Positions 34,735 to 43,060 of a DNA stretch of 64,000 bases are shown here, piece by piece (position 1 is the stretch's first letter; each line of letters opens with the position of its first letter). This DNA comes from TMP-86 sp031394735 (GTDB taxonomy: Bacteria > Pseudomonadota > Gammaproteobacteria > Steroidobacterales > Steroidobacteraceae). The DNA is taken from NCBI GenBank assembly GCA_031394735.1, contig JANMXI010000050.1, positions 1-64,000 on the forward strand, given 5' to 3'. A model generated the notes under the pieces. It was given only the letters and a program-made list of their open reading frames with translations. It ran no database searches and was not told where the DNA came from. A program made the translations under genes and the position numbers.

Positions 34735-35652
34735 CTACGGTGATTGCAAGGAGCAATAGCGCTCGATCGACCGCTGATACTCCGCGGTCTGAACCAGTGC
34801 CGAGGCATCGGCCTTCCAGACGAAGTATTGCGTGGCGATGCCGCCGTTGCGCCGGCGCGTGACGCTGAGCAGGCGACTGTCGCGGCGGAACAGGATGGTT
34901 TCATCGCCGCGGCAGGGCAGATCCTGGGTGATCTGCGCGAGCTGGGGTGGCGCGAGCACTCTGCCGTTGCGCCAGTCGATCAGCAGCACGTCCGCACAGG
35001 CGTTGCCGCACGGCAGCCGGGTTATCGCCAGCGTTCCGGCGAAATCCGGCGCTGCGGGCATGGCCTCGCGTACATGCGCCTGCTTCTCGGCGGGCAGATT
35101 GCTGGGCGAGAAATCCAGCGCGGCAGGGGCCGGCAGCTCGGCGTGGGCGGACGGGTACTCCGAGAAACGCGGCGCGCCGAGTTCCTGCACGCTGGGGTTG
35201 GTGCGGTTGCCCAACAAATGATCCAGTTCATCGGCGAGGATATCCGGCACGGCCCAGTCACCGATGACAGGACCCGCGGCAGCGGCGTCGGCCGCATTCC
35301 CCACGCCAACCACGACCAGGGTGTGATCCTCGCAGACCCCTTGCGCATCATGCGCCTTGCACAGCACCGACTGCGTAAAGGCGCCGTACACCTGTGGCGC
35401 ACCGGCCTGGCTGGGCTCGGCAAAAAAAGTGTAACGGCCGGGCGGAAGCTCCAGCTTGAACGTGGTCTGTGACTCGTGAGTGGCGACCGAATGCAGGCGC
35501 GTGCCGTCGACTTCGCGCGCATACACGGTCATCGCGGGGACGAAACCGCTGGGAAAGGTCAGTGTGCCTTCAACCGTGGCCGCATGCGCGCGGCCGACGA
35601 GGCCCAGCAGCAGGATCGCCGGCAACAGCAGGATCGACGCTCGCCGGTTCAA
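34735..35652 (-). CDS. Exported hypothetical protein with carboxypeptidase-regulatory-like N-terminal domain
   Basis: The product of about 305 residues has a signal peptide (LNRRASILLLPAILLLGLVG, cut near AHA-AT). The first 80 mature residues (TVEGTLTFPSGFVPAMTVYA through LPPGRYTFFAEP) look like an Ig-like carboxypeptidase-regulatory domain. The remaining part has no family I recognise; it has paired cysteines in ITRLPCGNACADV and DLPCRGDE. I chose the TTG at 35652 because AGGAG is 10 bp upstream and it starts the signal peptide directly; the frame is open to 35676. It faces the GNAT gene. Confidence 0.65.
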   Translation of the reverse strand: MNRRASILLLPAILLLGLVGRAHAATVEGTLTFPSGFVPAMTVYAREVDGTRLHSVATHESQTTFKLELPPGRYTFFAEPSQAGAPQVYGAFTQSVLCKAHDAQGVCEDHTLVVVGVGNAADAAAAGPVIGDWAVPDILADELDHLLGNRTNPSVQELGAPRFSEYPSAHAELPAPAALDFSPSNLPAEKQAHVREAMPAAPDFAGTLAITRLPCGNACADVLLIDWRNGRVLAPPQLAQITQDLPCRGDETILFRRDSRLLSVTRRRNGGIATQYFVWKADASALVQTAEYQRSIERYCSLQSP

Positions 35653-35708
35653 TGCCGCTACACTCCTGTCGTCCAATTGAAAATTCTTCCCTATGGTAGC
35701 GAGCCTTC

Positions 35709-36212
35709 ATGACCCACACCACTGGCCTTGATATCAATCCGGCAACGCCGGCCGATGTGCCGCTGCTATTGCAACTGATCCGCGACCTGGCCGAGTACGA
35801 AAACCTGCTGCCCGAGGTCGTCGCGACGGAAGACTTGCTGCAGCAGGCGTTGTTCGGTCCACGCCCGGTGGTGGAGGCCGTGGTGGCCCGCAGCGGTGGC
35901 GAGGCGGCGGGATTTGCGCTGTTTTTTCACAATTTCTCCACCTTCCTGGCCCGCTCCGGCATTTACCTGGAAGACCTGTTCGTGCGTCCGGAATTTCGCG
36001 GTCACGGAATCGGCAAGGCGCTGCTGGTCCATCTGGCGCAGATCGCCGTCGCGCGCGGCTGCGGCCGCTTCGAATGGGCGGTGTTGGACTGGAATCGTCC
36101 GGCGCGTGACTTTTACGAAGGTCTGGGGGCGCGGGCCGTGCCGCAATGGATGCTGCACCGGATCACGGGCCCGGCGATGCAGCACCTGGCTGCGGGCGGA
36201 CCGGCCGATTGA
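35709..36212 (+). CDS. GNAT N-acetyltransferase, SSAT-like
   Basis: The 167-residue product is a GNAT acetyltransferase related to spermidine/diamine acetyltransferases. It has IRPA-type start (LDINPATPADVPLLLQLIRD), FALFFHNFSTFLARSGIYLE, the acetyl-CoA loop VRPEFRGHGIGKALL (residues about 95-109) and the WAVLDWNRPARDFYEGLGA block typical of SSATs. Polyamines or related amines are the likely substrates, by family. It is divergent from the 34735 gene and ends 9 bp from the convergent DUF4197 gene. Confidence 0.88.
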   Translation: MTHTTGLDINPATPADVPLLLQLIRDLAEYENLLPEVVATEDLLQQALFGPRPVVEAVVARSGGEAAGFALFFHNFSTFLARSGIYLEDLFVRPEFRGHGIGKALLVHLAQIAVARGCGRFEWAVLDWNRPARDFYEGLGARAVPQWMLHRITGPAMQHLAAGGPAD

Positions 36213-36221
36213 GGTCGAGCC

Positions 36222-36908
36222 TCAACGAATGGCGCCGAACACTTTCTTGAGCAGATTGCTGGCCTGTCCCAACGGATCCTTGCGAATCGCGCGTTCCTCA
36301 TCTGCAATCATCAGGTACAGACCATCCAGCGTCTTTTGAGTTACATAGGACTCGATCGACGCGTCCTCCGGCTTCAACAGACCGAGTTCGACGCCCTTGC
36401 CCGCGACCGAGTTGTACTGCTGCGCCAGTTTCACCTTCTGTGTCGCGCGGGTGACGATGGGTTTGAACTTCGCCTGGAGCTGCGCGGAGGTGACCCGCTT
36501 GAAATATTGCGTCGCCGAGTCATCGCCGCCGGTGAGGATCTGCTTCGCGTCCGCAACGCTCATCTTCGTCAGCGCCTGCTTCAACAGGACCTTGCTCTCA
36601 GGAACGGCAGCCTCGGCGGCGCGGTTCATCGACTCCACCAGTTCATCGGCCTGTTGGCCGAGGCCCAGCATGCGCATCATGCTTTCCGCCTTCGCCAGTT
36701 TCGGCGGCAGCGGGATCTTGACGGTGGGATTCTTAAAAAATCCATCGGCAGCGCCAAGCTTGCTCACGGCTTGCGTGATGCCCTGATCCAATGCTTTCTT
36801 CAAGCCGGCGGAGGCGTCGCTGTTGGTCAGCGCACCGAGGTCCAGGGCCCAGGCGCTCGCAGCGGTGAGCGTCAGCAACCCGATGGCGAAAGCTGTGCGG
36901 ATAGTCAT
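36222..36908 (-). CDS. DUF4197 exported protein
   Basis: The 228-residue product has a signal peptide (MTIRTAFAIGLLTLTAASAW, cleaved after AWA) and the DUF4197 pattern: LKKALDQGITQAVSKLGAAD, MRMLGLGQQADELVESMNRA, LTGGDDSATQYFK and a C-terminal helical block ending IRKDPLGQASNLLKKVF. Function is unknown; the protein is periplasmic and helical. The ATG at 36908 has AAGGAG at ideal spacing, and the long upstream open frame is not used. It is 11 bp downstream of the BON-domain lipoprotein gene in the same operon. Confidence 0.88.
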   Translation of the reverse strand: MTIRTAFAIGLLTLTAASAWALDLGALTNSDASAGLKKALDQGITQAVSKLGAADGFFKNPTVKIPLPPKLAKAESMMRMLGLGQQADELVESMNRAAEAAVPESKVLLKQALTKMSVADAKQILTGGDDSATQYFKRVTSAQLQAKFKPIVTRATQKVKLAQQYNSVAGKGVELGLLKPEDASIESYVTQKTLDGLYLMIADEERAIRKDPLGQASNLLKKVFGAIR

Positions 36909-36919
36909 GGAAGTCTCCT

Positions 36920-37366
36920 TCATGGCGACACTTGCAGGTGATTGTCGACGCCGATGCCGCTTCCTGCGGCTTTCGCGGCACGTTCTGAAATCTGCGCCCG
37001 GATGATCTGGCTGGGCACCTCGCCGGTGAGGATCAGATGGTTGCCATCGAAGGCGCTCTGACCCTCGCTGATGCCCTTGTCCACCAGCGGCAACAACAAC
37101 AAGTCGGTGCCGATCCACGCTGCGTCGATGACCTTGGCATCGACACCGATCTGATCCTGTACATGCGCCTGTCCGTAGAGTTGCCGCGCCCGTTCCAGGA
37201 GGCGACCGTGTGCTGCGGCGTTGGGCAACGAGCCCATCAGCGTCACCTTGCCGGAAGAGAAATCCGCGACGATGCGTGCAGGCTCTGTGCCGGCGGGCGC
37301 CGACGGCGCGCAGCCTGCGCTTACCAGCACGAGCAGCAGCGCTGCGGCAATGAACCTGACATACAT
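36920..37366 (-). CDS. BON-domain lipoprotein
   Basis: The 148-residue product starts with a lipoprotein signal (LLLVLVSAGC, lipid on Cys19) followed by BON-type halves: KVTLMGSLPNAAAHGRLLER and LILTGEVPSQIIRAQISER. BON proteins bind phospholipid or peptidoglycan and help keep envelope integrity. It is the first gene of a two-gene operon with the DUF4197 protein and diverges from the lipocalin gene (start 37408), also a lipoprotein. Confidence 0.8.
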   Translation of the reverse strand: MYVRFIAAALLLVLVSAGCAPSAPAGTEPARIVADFSSGKVTLMGSLPNAAAHGRLLERARQLYGQAHVQDQIGVDAKVIDAAWIGTDLLLLPLVDKGISEGQSAFDGNHLILTGEVPSQIIRAQISERAAKAAGSGIGVDNHLQVSP

Positions 37367-37407
37367 GTGAACGAATCCGAATGCGGTTGTCCAACGAAGA
37401 CAATACT

Positions 37408-37938
37408 ATGCGCCACCTGCACATCCTCCCGCTAGCCTGCCTGCTCCTGTTGAGCGCCTGCGCCTCCATGCCCAAAGACCCGATACCCCTTGCCGACCAC
37501 ATCGATCTGCCGCGCTTCATGGGTGACTGGTACGTCATCGCCAATATTCCGACCTTCCCGGAGAAGGGCGCGCATAACGCCGTGGAATCCTACCAACGCA
37601 ATGCCGATGGCAGCATCGCCACGACGTTCAAATTTCGCAAAGGCGCGTTCGATGGCCCTGCGAAAACCATGCATCCGCGCGGCTGGGTGCAGGAGGGCGG
37701 CAATAACGCGCGCTGGGGCATGCAGTTCATCTGGCCGATCAAGGCCGAATACCTCATCGCGTATGTGGATGAACAGTACACGCAGACCATCATCGCCCGC
37801 AGCGCGCGCGACTACGTCTGGATCATGGCGCGCACGCCGCAGATTTCGAATGAGGAGTATCAGCGGCTGCTGGACAAGGTCGCGAAGCTTGGGTACGACA
37901 TGAACAAGGTGCAGCGGGTGCCGCAGCAATGGCCCTGA
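37408..37938 (+). CDS. blc: Lipocalin, outer membrane lipoprotein (Blc-like)
   Basis: Bacterial lipocalins bind lipids or lysophospholipids at the envelope. The 176-residue product has a lipobox (LLLLSAC, Cys18 or so), the lipocalin GxW motif in FMGDWYVIANIP, and later blocks WGMQFIWPIKAEYLIAYVD and the C-terminal YVWIMARTP with the conserved arginine. The ATG at 37408 is preferred to the ATG at 37381, because it puts the lipobox right after a short N region. Convergent with gspB. Confidence 0.92.
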   Translation: MRHLHILPLACLLLLSACASMPKDPIPLADHIDLPRFMGDWYVIANIPTFPEKGAHNAVESYQRNADGSIATTFKFRKGAFDGPAKTMHPRGWVQEGGNNARWGMQFIWPIKAEYLIAYVDEQYTQTIIARSARDYVWIMARTPQISNEEYQRLLDKVAKLGYDMNKVQRVPQQWP

Positions 37939-37948
37939 ACTTTTCCGC

Positions 37949-38713
37949 TTATTGCCGCGGGACCGTGAATCTAAAACCCTGAAAGCGCAGCACCACGCCA
38001 TCACGCGTGATGCGCTCGACGCTCGGTCCCTCCTGCAGCGTCTCACCTTCGCGATACTTGCGATTGTTGAAGAAAACGAACCGCTCGGACGGCCTGGCCG
38101 CAAAAACATGAATATCCATGTGCAATTCCGGGATGCCGTGGTTGCCCGATAAGTTGATCTCGTTCAGGGTCGGTAACACCTCATCCGGCGGGGCCGGCGG
38201 ATACAGCGCTCTCGCCAGGCGCGGATCGAGCCTTTGTAAAGGTGCCGCCGCCGGCGAGCTGCCGGCGCTGCTCGAGTATTGCGGTGAAACGCTGGACTCG
38301 GTCACGGGCACGCCGGCCACGAGGATTTCAGGTGCGTACACTGGTGCGTCCATCGGACTGAAGGAGCCGGCATCCGCGGACGGGTTCGGCGGCGACGCTG
38401 CGCTCGCAAGCGGTGTTGCGATGGGGGATGCGGCCGGAATCGCAGGCGCGGCGTCAGGCGCCTTCGTCGCTGTGGTAACTGCGTGCGCCGACGGCTTCGA
38501 TTCGGTCGACGGCGCCGCGCCTCCCGGAATCCAACCGCGGATCAGCACCCCCATCAGCACCAGCAGATTCACGCCCAGCAACAATCCCAGCCAGATGCCC
38601 CACACCGGGAAGCGCGGGCGCGGTGCCGCCGGACCCAGGTTCAGGAGGCCTGGAACGTTCTGCCGCTGCCGTTCGGCCTCGGATTTTTTCAATGCATCCA
38701 GAATGAACGACAT
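37949..38713 (-). CDS. gspB: Type II secretion accessory protein GspB
   Basis: GspB (ExeB) works with GspA to insert the secretin through peptidoglycan. The 254-residue product has the GspB N terminus (MSFILDALKKSEAERQRQ), one membrane helix (about 37-58), a Pro/Ala-rich periplasmic linker, and the conserved C-terminal domain (LNEINLSGNHGIPELHMDIH to the end). It follows gspA with a 9-bp gap. The other gsp genes are not in the window. Confidence 0.92.
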   Translation of the reverse strand: MSFILDALKKSEAERQRQNVPGLLNLGPAAPRPRFPVWGIWLGLLLGVNLLVLMGVLIRGWIPGGAAPSTESKPSAHAVTTATKAPDAAPAIPAASPIATPLASAASPPNPSADAGSFSPMDAPVYAPEILVAGVPVTESSVSPQYSSSAGSSPAAAPLQRLDPRLARALYPPAPPDEVLPTLNEINLSGNHGIPELHMDIHVFAARPSERFVFFNNRKYREGETLQEGPSVERITRDGVVLRFQGFRFTVPRQ

Positions 38714-38722
38714 GATGAAACC

Positions 38723-40462
38723 TCAGCTGCCGCGCTTGGGGGCAGCCAACAACAACGGAGAGCCGGGTTCGGCCAGCGCGGTGTCCAGCACCACCTGCGT
38801 TTGCAGACCGGCGATGCCGTCGGCATTGAGCCGGTGATCGCGCTGAAAATTCTGCACGGCAATGGCGAGTGACTGATCGTAGACGTCCAGGGGATCCAGA
38901 CTCTCGGCCGCGCCGCGTGCGGTGGCCAGACTGCGGCGCAGCCAGCGTACTTCCTCGCCCTTCATTCCTAACGACAATTCGCGCGGCTTGTTGGTCTTGG
39001 GCTTCCACACCAGGGTGAAATCACCCATCCAGTAACGTGAAATCTCCGACAAAGGTACGCGTTGACCCTTTTCGCCCAGGGCCAGAGTGGCGAAGTCATC
39101 GTCCAGCGCCGTCAGAACTACGCGGGCGATGCCGCCGTGGTCGTCGTTGAGCGCCAGGATGGCCGGCCGGTTCAAGGCGCGCAGTTGACCCCACGAGCCG
39201 CGGTCCGACAGGCAGGCGAGTCCGGCGCGCGCCGCCTGCTCGCAGGGATTTTTGTCCGTAGTCAGGGCCGAGCCCCACAACGACAGCAGCCGGCGGAAAG
39301 CGGCAGGCGCAGTCGTGTCGGCGGTGTTGTTGCTGAGCAGCGCGCTCAAGGCAGGCGTCGCCGGGGCGCCGCCGTTTGCGGCCGCGACTGACGTCGAGGC
39401 TGGCGGCGTTGTCGGCACGGCAGAGGCCGGCGTCCCGGTGGCCGACATACCGGTGGCCGGCATACCGGCACCGCTGCCGCCGACTGTCGCAGCACTCGGG
39501 TGAGCTGTTGCGGGCGCTGCGCTGTCCGCTGTGATGGCGGTCTTTGCGGCATCCGCCTGCGGCCAGAAGCGCCATGCCAATGCGCCGGCGCCCAACAACA
39601 CGGCGGCAGTGCCGGCCGCTGCGCCCCAGGCCATCCAGCGCGGTGCAAAGGTGCGGCCATACACTTCGCCGGCTGCGCGGCGCACCAGCGCGGTGTCGAT
39701 GTGGCGCGTATCCGTGGTGTAGGCGCCAAGCAATGCGCGATCGCAGGTGACATTGATGACGCGCGGGATGCCGCCGGCTATGCGATGGACCTCATCCAGC
39801 GCTGCGGCGCTGAATATTTCGCCCGCCGCGCCTGCAACCCGCAGACGATGCTTTACATAGCCTTTGGTCTCCTCGCGGGTCAACGGATGCAGGTGATAGC
39901 GGCCGGTGATGCGCTGCGCCAGCTGTCGCAGGTCATTGCGCGCCAGCAGCTCCCGCAGTTCCGGCTGGCCGATGAGAATGATCTGCAACAGTTTCTGGGT
40001 GGGTGTTTCCAGATTGGTGAGCAGCCGCACCTGCTCTAGCACATCCGCATCCAGATTCTGCGCCTCATCCACGATTACAATGACGCGGCGGCCGTTGGCG
40101 TGGGTGGAGAGCAGCCGGCGGTTGAGCGCGTCGATCATCTCCTTGACGCTGCCGCGATCGGACTCGCTCAAGGGGATGCCCAGTTCCTCGCAAATGGTGA
40201 GCAGGAATTCTCCCGGCGTGACGCGCGGGTTCAGGATGACGGCGACATCGGCGTGCTGCGGCACGCGTGACAGCAGCGTGCGCACCACCGTGGTTTTGCC
40301 TGTGCCCACTTCGCCCGTGAGCTGGATGAATCCGCCGGATTCGTTGATGCCGTACAGCAGATGCGCCAAGGCCTCGGCGTGCCGCTCGCTCAAATAGAGA
40401 TAGCGGGGGTCCGGGGTGATGGCGAATGGCTTTTCGCTGAGACCGAAAAAGCTCGTGTACAT
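38723..40462 (-). CDS. gspA: General secretion pathway ATPase GspA/ExeA
   Basis: GspA is an inner-membrane AAA ATPase with a periplasmic peptidoglycan-binding part. The 579-residue product has an ExeA-type N terminus (YTSFFGLSEKPFAITPDPRY), Walker A GEVGTGKTT (about 47-55), Walker B VIVIVDEAQN, a membrane helix near 280-300, a degenerate C39-like domain (about 380-490) and a PG_binding_1 domain at the end (EVRWLRRSLA through FQRDHRLNADGIAG). It forms an operon with gspB and is 15 bp downstream of dinB's stop on the same strand. Confidence 0.94.
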   Translation of the reverse strand: MYTSFFGLSEKPFAITPDPRYLYLSERHAEALAHLLYGINESGGFIQLTGEVGTGKTTVVRTLLSRVPQHADVAVILNPRVTPGEFLLTICEELGIPLSESDRGSVKEMIDALNRRLLSTHANGRRVIVIVDEAQNLDADVLEQVRLLTNLETPTQKLLQIILIGQPELRELLARNDLRQLAQRITGRYHLHPLTREETKGYVKHRLRVAGAAGEIFSAAALDEVHRIAGGIPRVINVTCDRALLGAYTTDTRHIDTALVRRAAGEVYGRTFAPRWMAWGAAAGTAAVLLGAGALAWRFWPQADAAKTAITADSAAPATAHPSAATVGGSGAGMPATGMSATGTPASAVPTTPPASTSVAAANGGAPATPALSALLSNNTADTTAPAAFRRLLSLWGSALTTDKNPCEQAARAGLACLSDRGSWGQLRALNRPAILALNDDHGGIARVVLTALDDDFATLALGEKGQRVPLSEISRYWMGDFTLVWKPKTNKPRELSLGMKGEEVRWLRRSLATARGAAESLDPLDVYDQSLAIAVQNFQRDHRLNADGIAGLQTQVVLDTALAEPGSPLLLAAPKRGS

Positions 40463-40477
40463 AGCGGGCCGATCATA

Positions 40478-41671
40478 TCAAGCCCGGCCGCGCCGGGCCT
40501 TGGTGTCGGCGCCCGGGGTCGGCAGCAGCCCGCCGCGCACGATGCCCTTGGCGCCGAAGCGCTGGCGTATCTGGTCAACCGCGGCGTCCTGGCGCGCATT
40601 TTTGACGGTTTCGCCGGCGAACAGGTCGCCTTGCGTGGCCGGGTTCAGATGGCTCACGCCCACGCCGAGCAGCCGCACGCTCCAATCCGGATAGTCGGTG
40701 CGCCAGGCTGCAAGCAAGGCCTTCGCCACGGCGAGGAGGGTGGCCGTGTCGTGGGTGGCGGGCTCGACGGTCTGCTGGCGCGTGAAAGTGGCGAAATCCG
40801 AGCGCCGGATCTTCAGGGTCACCACGGAAGCCATCAATTGCGCGGCGCGCAGTCGCGCGCCGGTGCGGTCGGCCAGCTGCGTGACATGGGCTTGTAGCTG
40901 CGACTGCGAGCGGATGTCCTGTGCGAAGGTTTCTTCCGCGCTGATCGACTTTTCGTCGCGCTCCGCGATGACCGGGCGGTCATCGATGCCGGCGGCGCGG
41001 GCCCGCATGGTCGCGCCCTCCTTGCCGAACAACCGCCACACAGTCTCATCCGACGCCTGCCGCAACTCGCCGAAGCTGCGGATGCCCGCCGCGTGCACGC
41101 GTGCCAATGTCTTGGGTCCGACGCCGAACAGTCGCTGGATGGGCAATGGGTCGACCACGGCCCGAAGATTGTCGGCACCGATCCGGCAGAAGCCATCGGG
41201 CTTGTTCAAGTCAGAGGCGATTTTCGCCAGCAGCTTGTTCTCGCTCAGTCCCACGGAGGCCGTGAGGCCGGTGTGCCTGTGAATGTCCTGTTTGATGCGC
41301 AGCGCCATCTCGTCGGCGGGTCCCAGCAGCCGAAGGCTGGCCGTGACGTCGAGGAAGGCTTCGTCGAGTGACAGGCCCTCCACCTCGGGCGTGTACTCGT
41401 GAAAGATCTCGAAAACCCGCCGTGACAATTCCTGATAGCGGGACATTCGCGGACGAATGCAGATCGCATGCGGACAGCGCCGCAGCGCTTCGCCCATCGG
41501 CATGGCCGAGTACACGCCGAATTTGCGCACTTCGTAGTTGGCGGCGGCAACCACCCCGCGTCCCGAGGTGCCGCCGACGATGACCGGTTTGCCGGCCAGA
41601 GTCGGATCGTCCAGCGTCTCCACGGACGCGTAGAACGCGTCCATGTCGACATGCAGGATGGCCCGGGTCAC
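40478..41671 (-). CDS. dinB: DNA polymerase IV (translesion, Y family)
   Basis: DinB copies damaged DNA with low fidelity. The 397-residue product begins AILHVDMDAFYASVE with the first metal-binding aspartate and has the SLDEAFLDVT motif with the other catalytic acids, plus the helix-hairpin-helix region (LPIQRLFGVGPKTLARVHAAG) and the little-finger domain. The GTG at 41671 overlaps the stop of the DUF4399 gene (GTGA). No LexA-like box was evident directly upstream because it lies inside that operon. No beta-clamp-binding motif is asserted. Confidence 0.95.
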   Translation of the reverse strand: MTRAILHVDMDAFYASVETLDDPTLAGKPVIVGGTSGRGVVAAANYEVRKFGVYSAMPMGEALRRCPHAICIRPRMSRYQELSRRVFEIFHEYTPEVEGLSLDEAFLDVTASLRLLGPADEMALRIKQDIHRHTGLTASVGLSENKLLAKIASDLNKPDGFCRIGADNLRAVVDPLPIQRLFGVGPKTLARVHAAGIRSFGELRQASDETVWRLFGKEGATMRARAAGIDDRPVIAERDEKSISAEETFAQDIRSQSQLQAHVTQLADRTGARLRAAQLMASVVTLKIRRSDFATFTRQQTVEPATHDTATLLAVAKALLAAWRTDYPDWSVRLLGVGVSHLNPATQGDLFAGETVKNARQDAAVDQIRQRFGAKGIVRGGLLPTPGADTKARRGRA

Positions 41672-42114
41672 TTCACGACGGTGACGGTGATCTGTTTCGA
41701 ACTGATGACCGGACTGAACGGAGTGTGCGAATAATCGGCGAACAGCAATTGCAGCGTGTGCTTACCGGGTTCGAGTTTCAACTCGGTTTCGGTCTGACCC
41801 TTGCCGAAGTGAAGGATCTTCTCGCTGGCCGGAAGCGGTGCATCGAGCTTCAGGGTCGACAGATCGGTGTCGACGAGCAGGTGGTGATGTCCGGTGTTGT
41901 CGAATTTCACGCCGGCCGGGGCGACGCCTGCGCCCTTCAGACCGAAACGGACAGTCACCGGACTGTGCACGCGCGCGCCGTCCTTGGGTGCTATGACATA
42001 CACCTCTGCGCTCAGCACCGTCGCGGCGGTCACCGACGTCGGCGGCGTTTGCTGCGGTACTGCCGTATTGGCCAGACAGGCGGCTGCAATCAAAAACCAA
42101 GTTGAACGATTCAT
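41668..42114 (-). CDS. DUF4399 exported protein
   Basis: The 148-residue product has a signal peptide (MNRSTWFLIAAACLANTAVP) and the DUF4399 pattern: VYVIAPKDGARVHSPVTVRF, the HHHLLVD histidine cluster (which suggests a metal site), ASEKILHFGKGQTETELKLE and HTLQLLFADYSHTPF. It is probably periplasmic; its function is unknown. The ATG at 42114 has GGAG about 7 bp upstream. Its stop overlaps the dinB start. Confidence 0.88.
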   Translation of the reverse strand: MNRSTWFLIAAACLANTAVPQQTPPTSVTAATVLSAEVYVIAPKDGARVHSPVTVRFGLKGAGVAPAGVKFDNTGHHHLLVDTDLSTLKLDAPLPASEKILHFGKGQTETELKLEPGKHTLQLLFADYSHTPFSPVISSKQITVTVVK

Positions 42115-42157
42115 GGGATGCTCCATTGATCCGACACGGGGGTGACTGTTGCCGATT

Positions 42158-43060
42158 CTACAGCCGCAAGGCTGCATACAGAACCGTTCCGGCCATGGTG
42201 AAGCTCAGAACGATGAGATAGATGAAGAACAGAATCAGCGCTTTGAAAAGGGTATTCGCACCGCCGCGTCTGAAGACGCGTTTCATGGCCAGGACCATAT
42301 AGACAGGCATGTAGATCATGATCGCCGCCAGGAGCGCACCGCACACCGTGTCCAATGTGTGCGACAGATGCCCGAGCTGGTTCAGGAGCCACGCGATCGA
42401 CATTGCCAGAAATGCGAAGGCATGTACGTGCACGAAGAACAACAGGTGCACCGCATATCGGTGCCGCGGAAACCAATACAGCAGCATGTGAAAAAACGCG
42501 ATCAGCGGCAGCAGGATGAATATGGCCTTGGGTGCGACCGCCACCACGTCGTGTTTGAAGGCCTCGCCGTTGTCGCGCACGATGCGCTCGCAGGCGTGTT
42601 TGATCTGTACTTCGAAAATGTCGCTGTGAACATCGGTGCAACGCTGCTGCGGCGTTCGCGCCACGGGCGCAACGCCCGCGGTGGTCTTGGGGGCGTCATC
42701 CAGACCGATCAAGTGCACTGCCTCGCCCTGCCAGATCGAGGCGATCAGAAAAAACAGGACGCTCATCACCAGGTACAGGCGGAAGGGGGGCAGATAGGCG
42801 ATACGGCGGCCGGCGATGAATTCCAGCGTCAACTTGCCGGGCACGAACAAAAGGTAGCGCATCGTGGTCCACAGCCGCGAATCCGAATGCGTCACGCCTT
42901 CCAGGGCCTCGTGGACCAGTTCGAGCGTGCTGGGCATATGCACGTCGGCGCGCTGACTGCAGTCCGCGCAATAGGCGCCTGTCAGTGGCGCGCCGCAGTT
43001 CCTGCAGTAGGAGAGGTCGGCAACTTCGGTTTTGGCGATCGCCGGAGGCGGATTGCTCAA
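42158..43060 (-). CDS. DUF3667 membrane protein with N-terminal zinc ribbon
   Basis: The 300-residue product has an N-terminal CxxC-CxxC zinc-ribbon (SYCRNCGAPLTGAYCADCSQ) and about five membrane helices (PPFRLYLVMSVLFFLIASIW and later). Function is unknown, and some relatives are linked to membrane lipid or folding tasks by context only. The start is TTG at 43060 overlapping the fadE stop (TTGA), so expression probably depends on fadE translation. Confidence 0.88.
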   Translation of the reverse strand: MSNPPPAIAKTEVADLSYCRNCGAPLTGAYCADCSQRADVHMPSTLELVHEALEGVTHSDSRLWTTMRYLLFVPGKLTLEFIAGRRIAYLPPFRLYLVMSVLFFLIASIWQGEAVHLIGLDDAPKTTAGVAPVARTPQQRCTDVHSDIFEVQIKHACERIVRDNGEAFKHDVVAVAPKAIFILLPLIAFFHMLLYWFPRHRYAVHLLFFVHVHAFAFLAMSIAWLLNQLGHLSHTLDTVCGALLAAIMIYMPVYMVLAMKRVFRRGGANTLFKALILFFIYLIVLSFTMAGTVLYAALRL

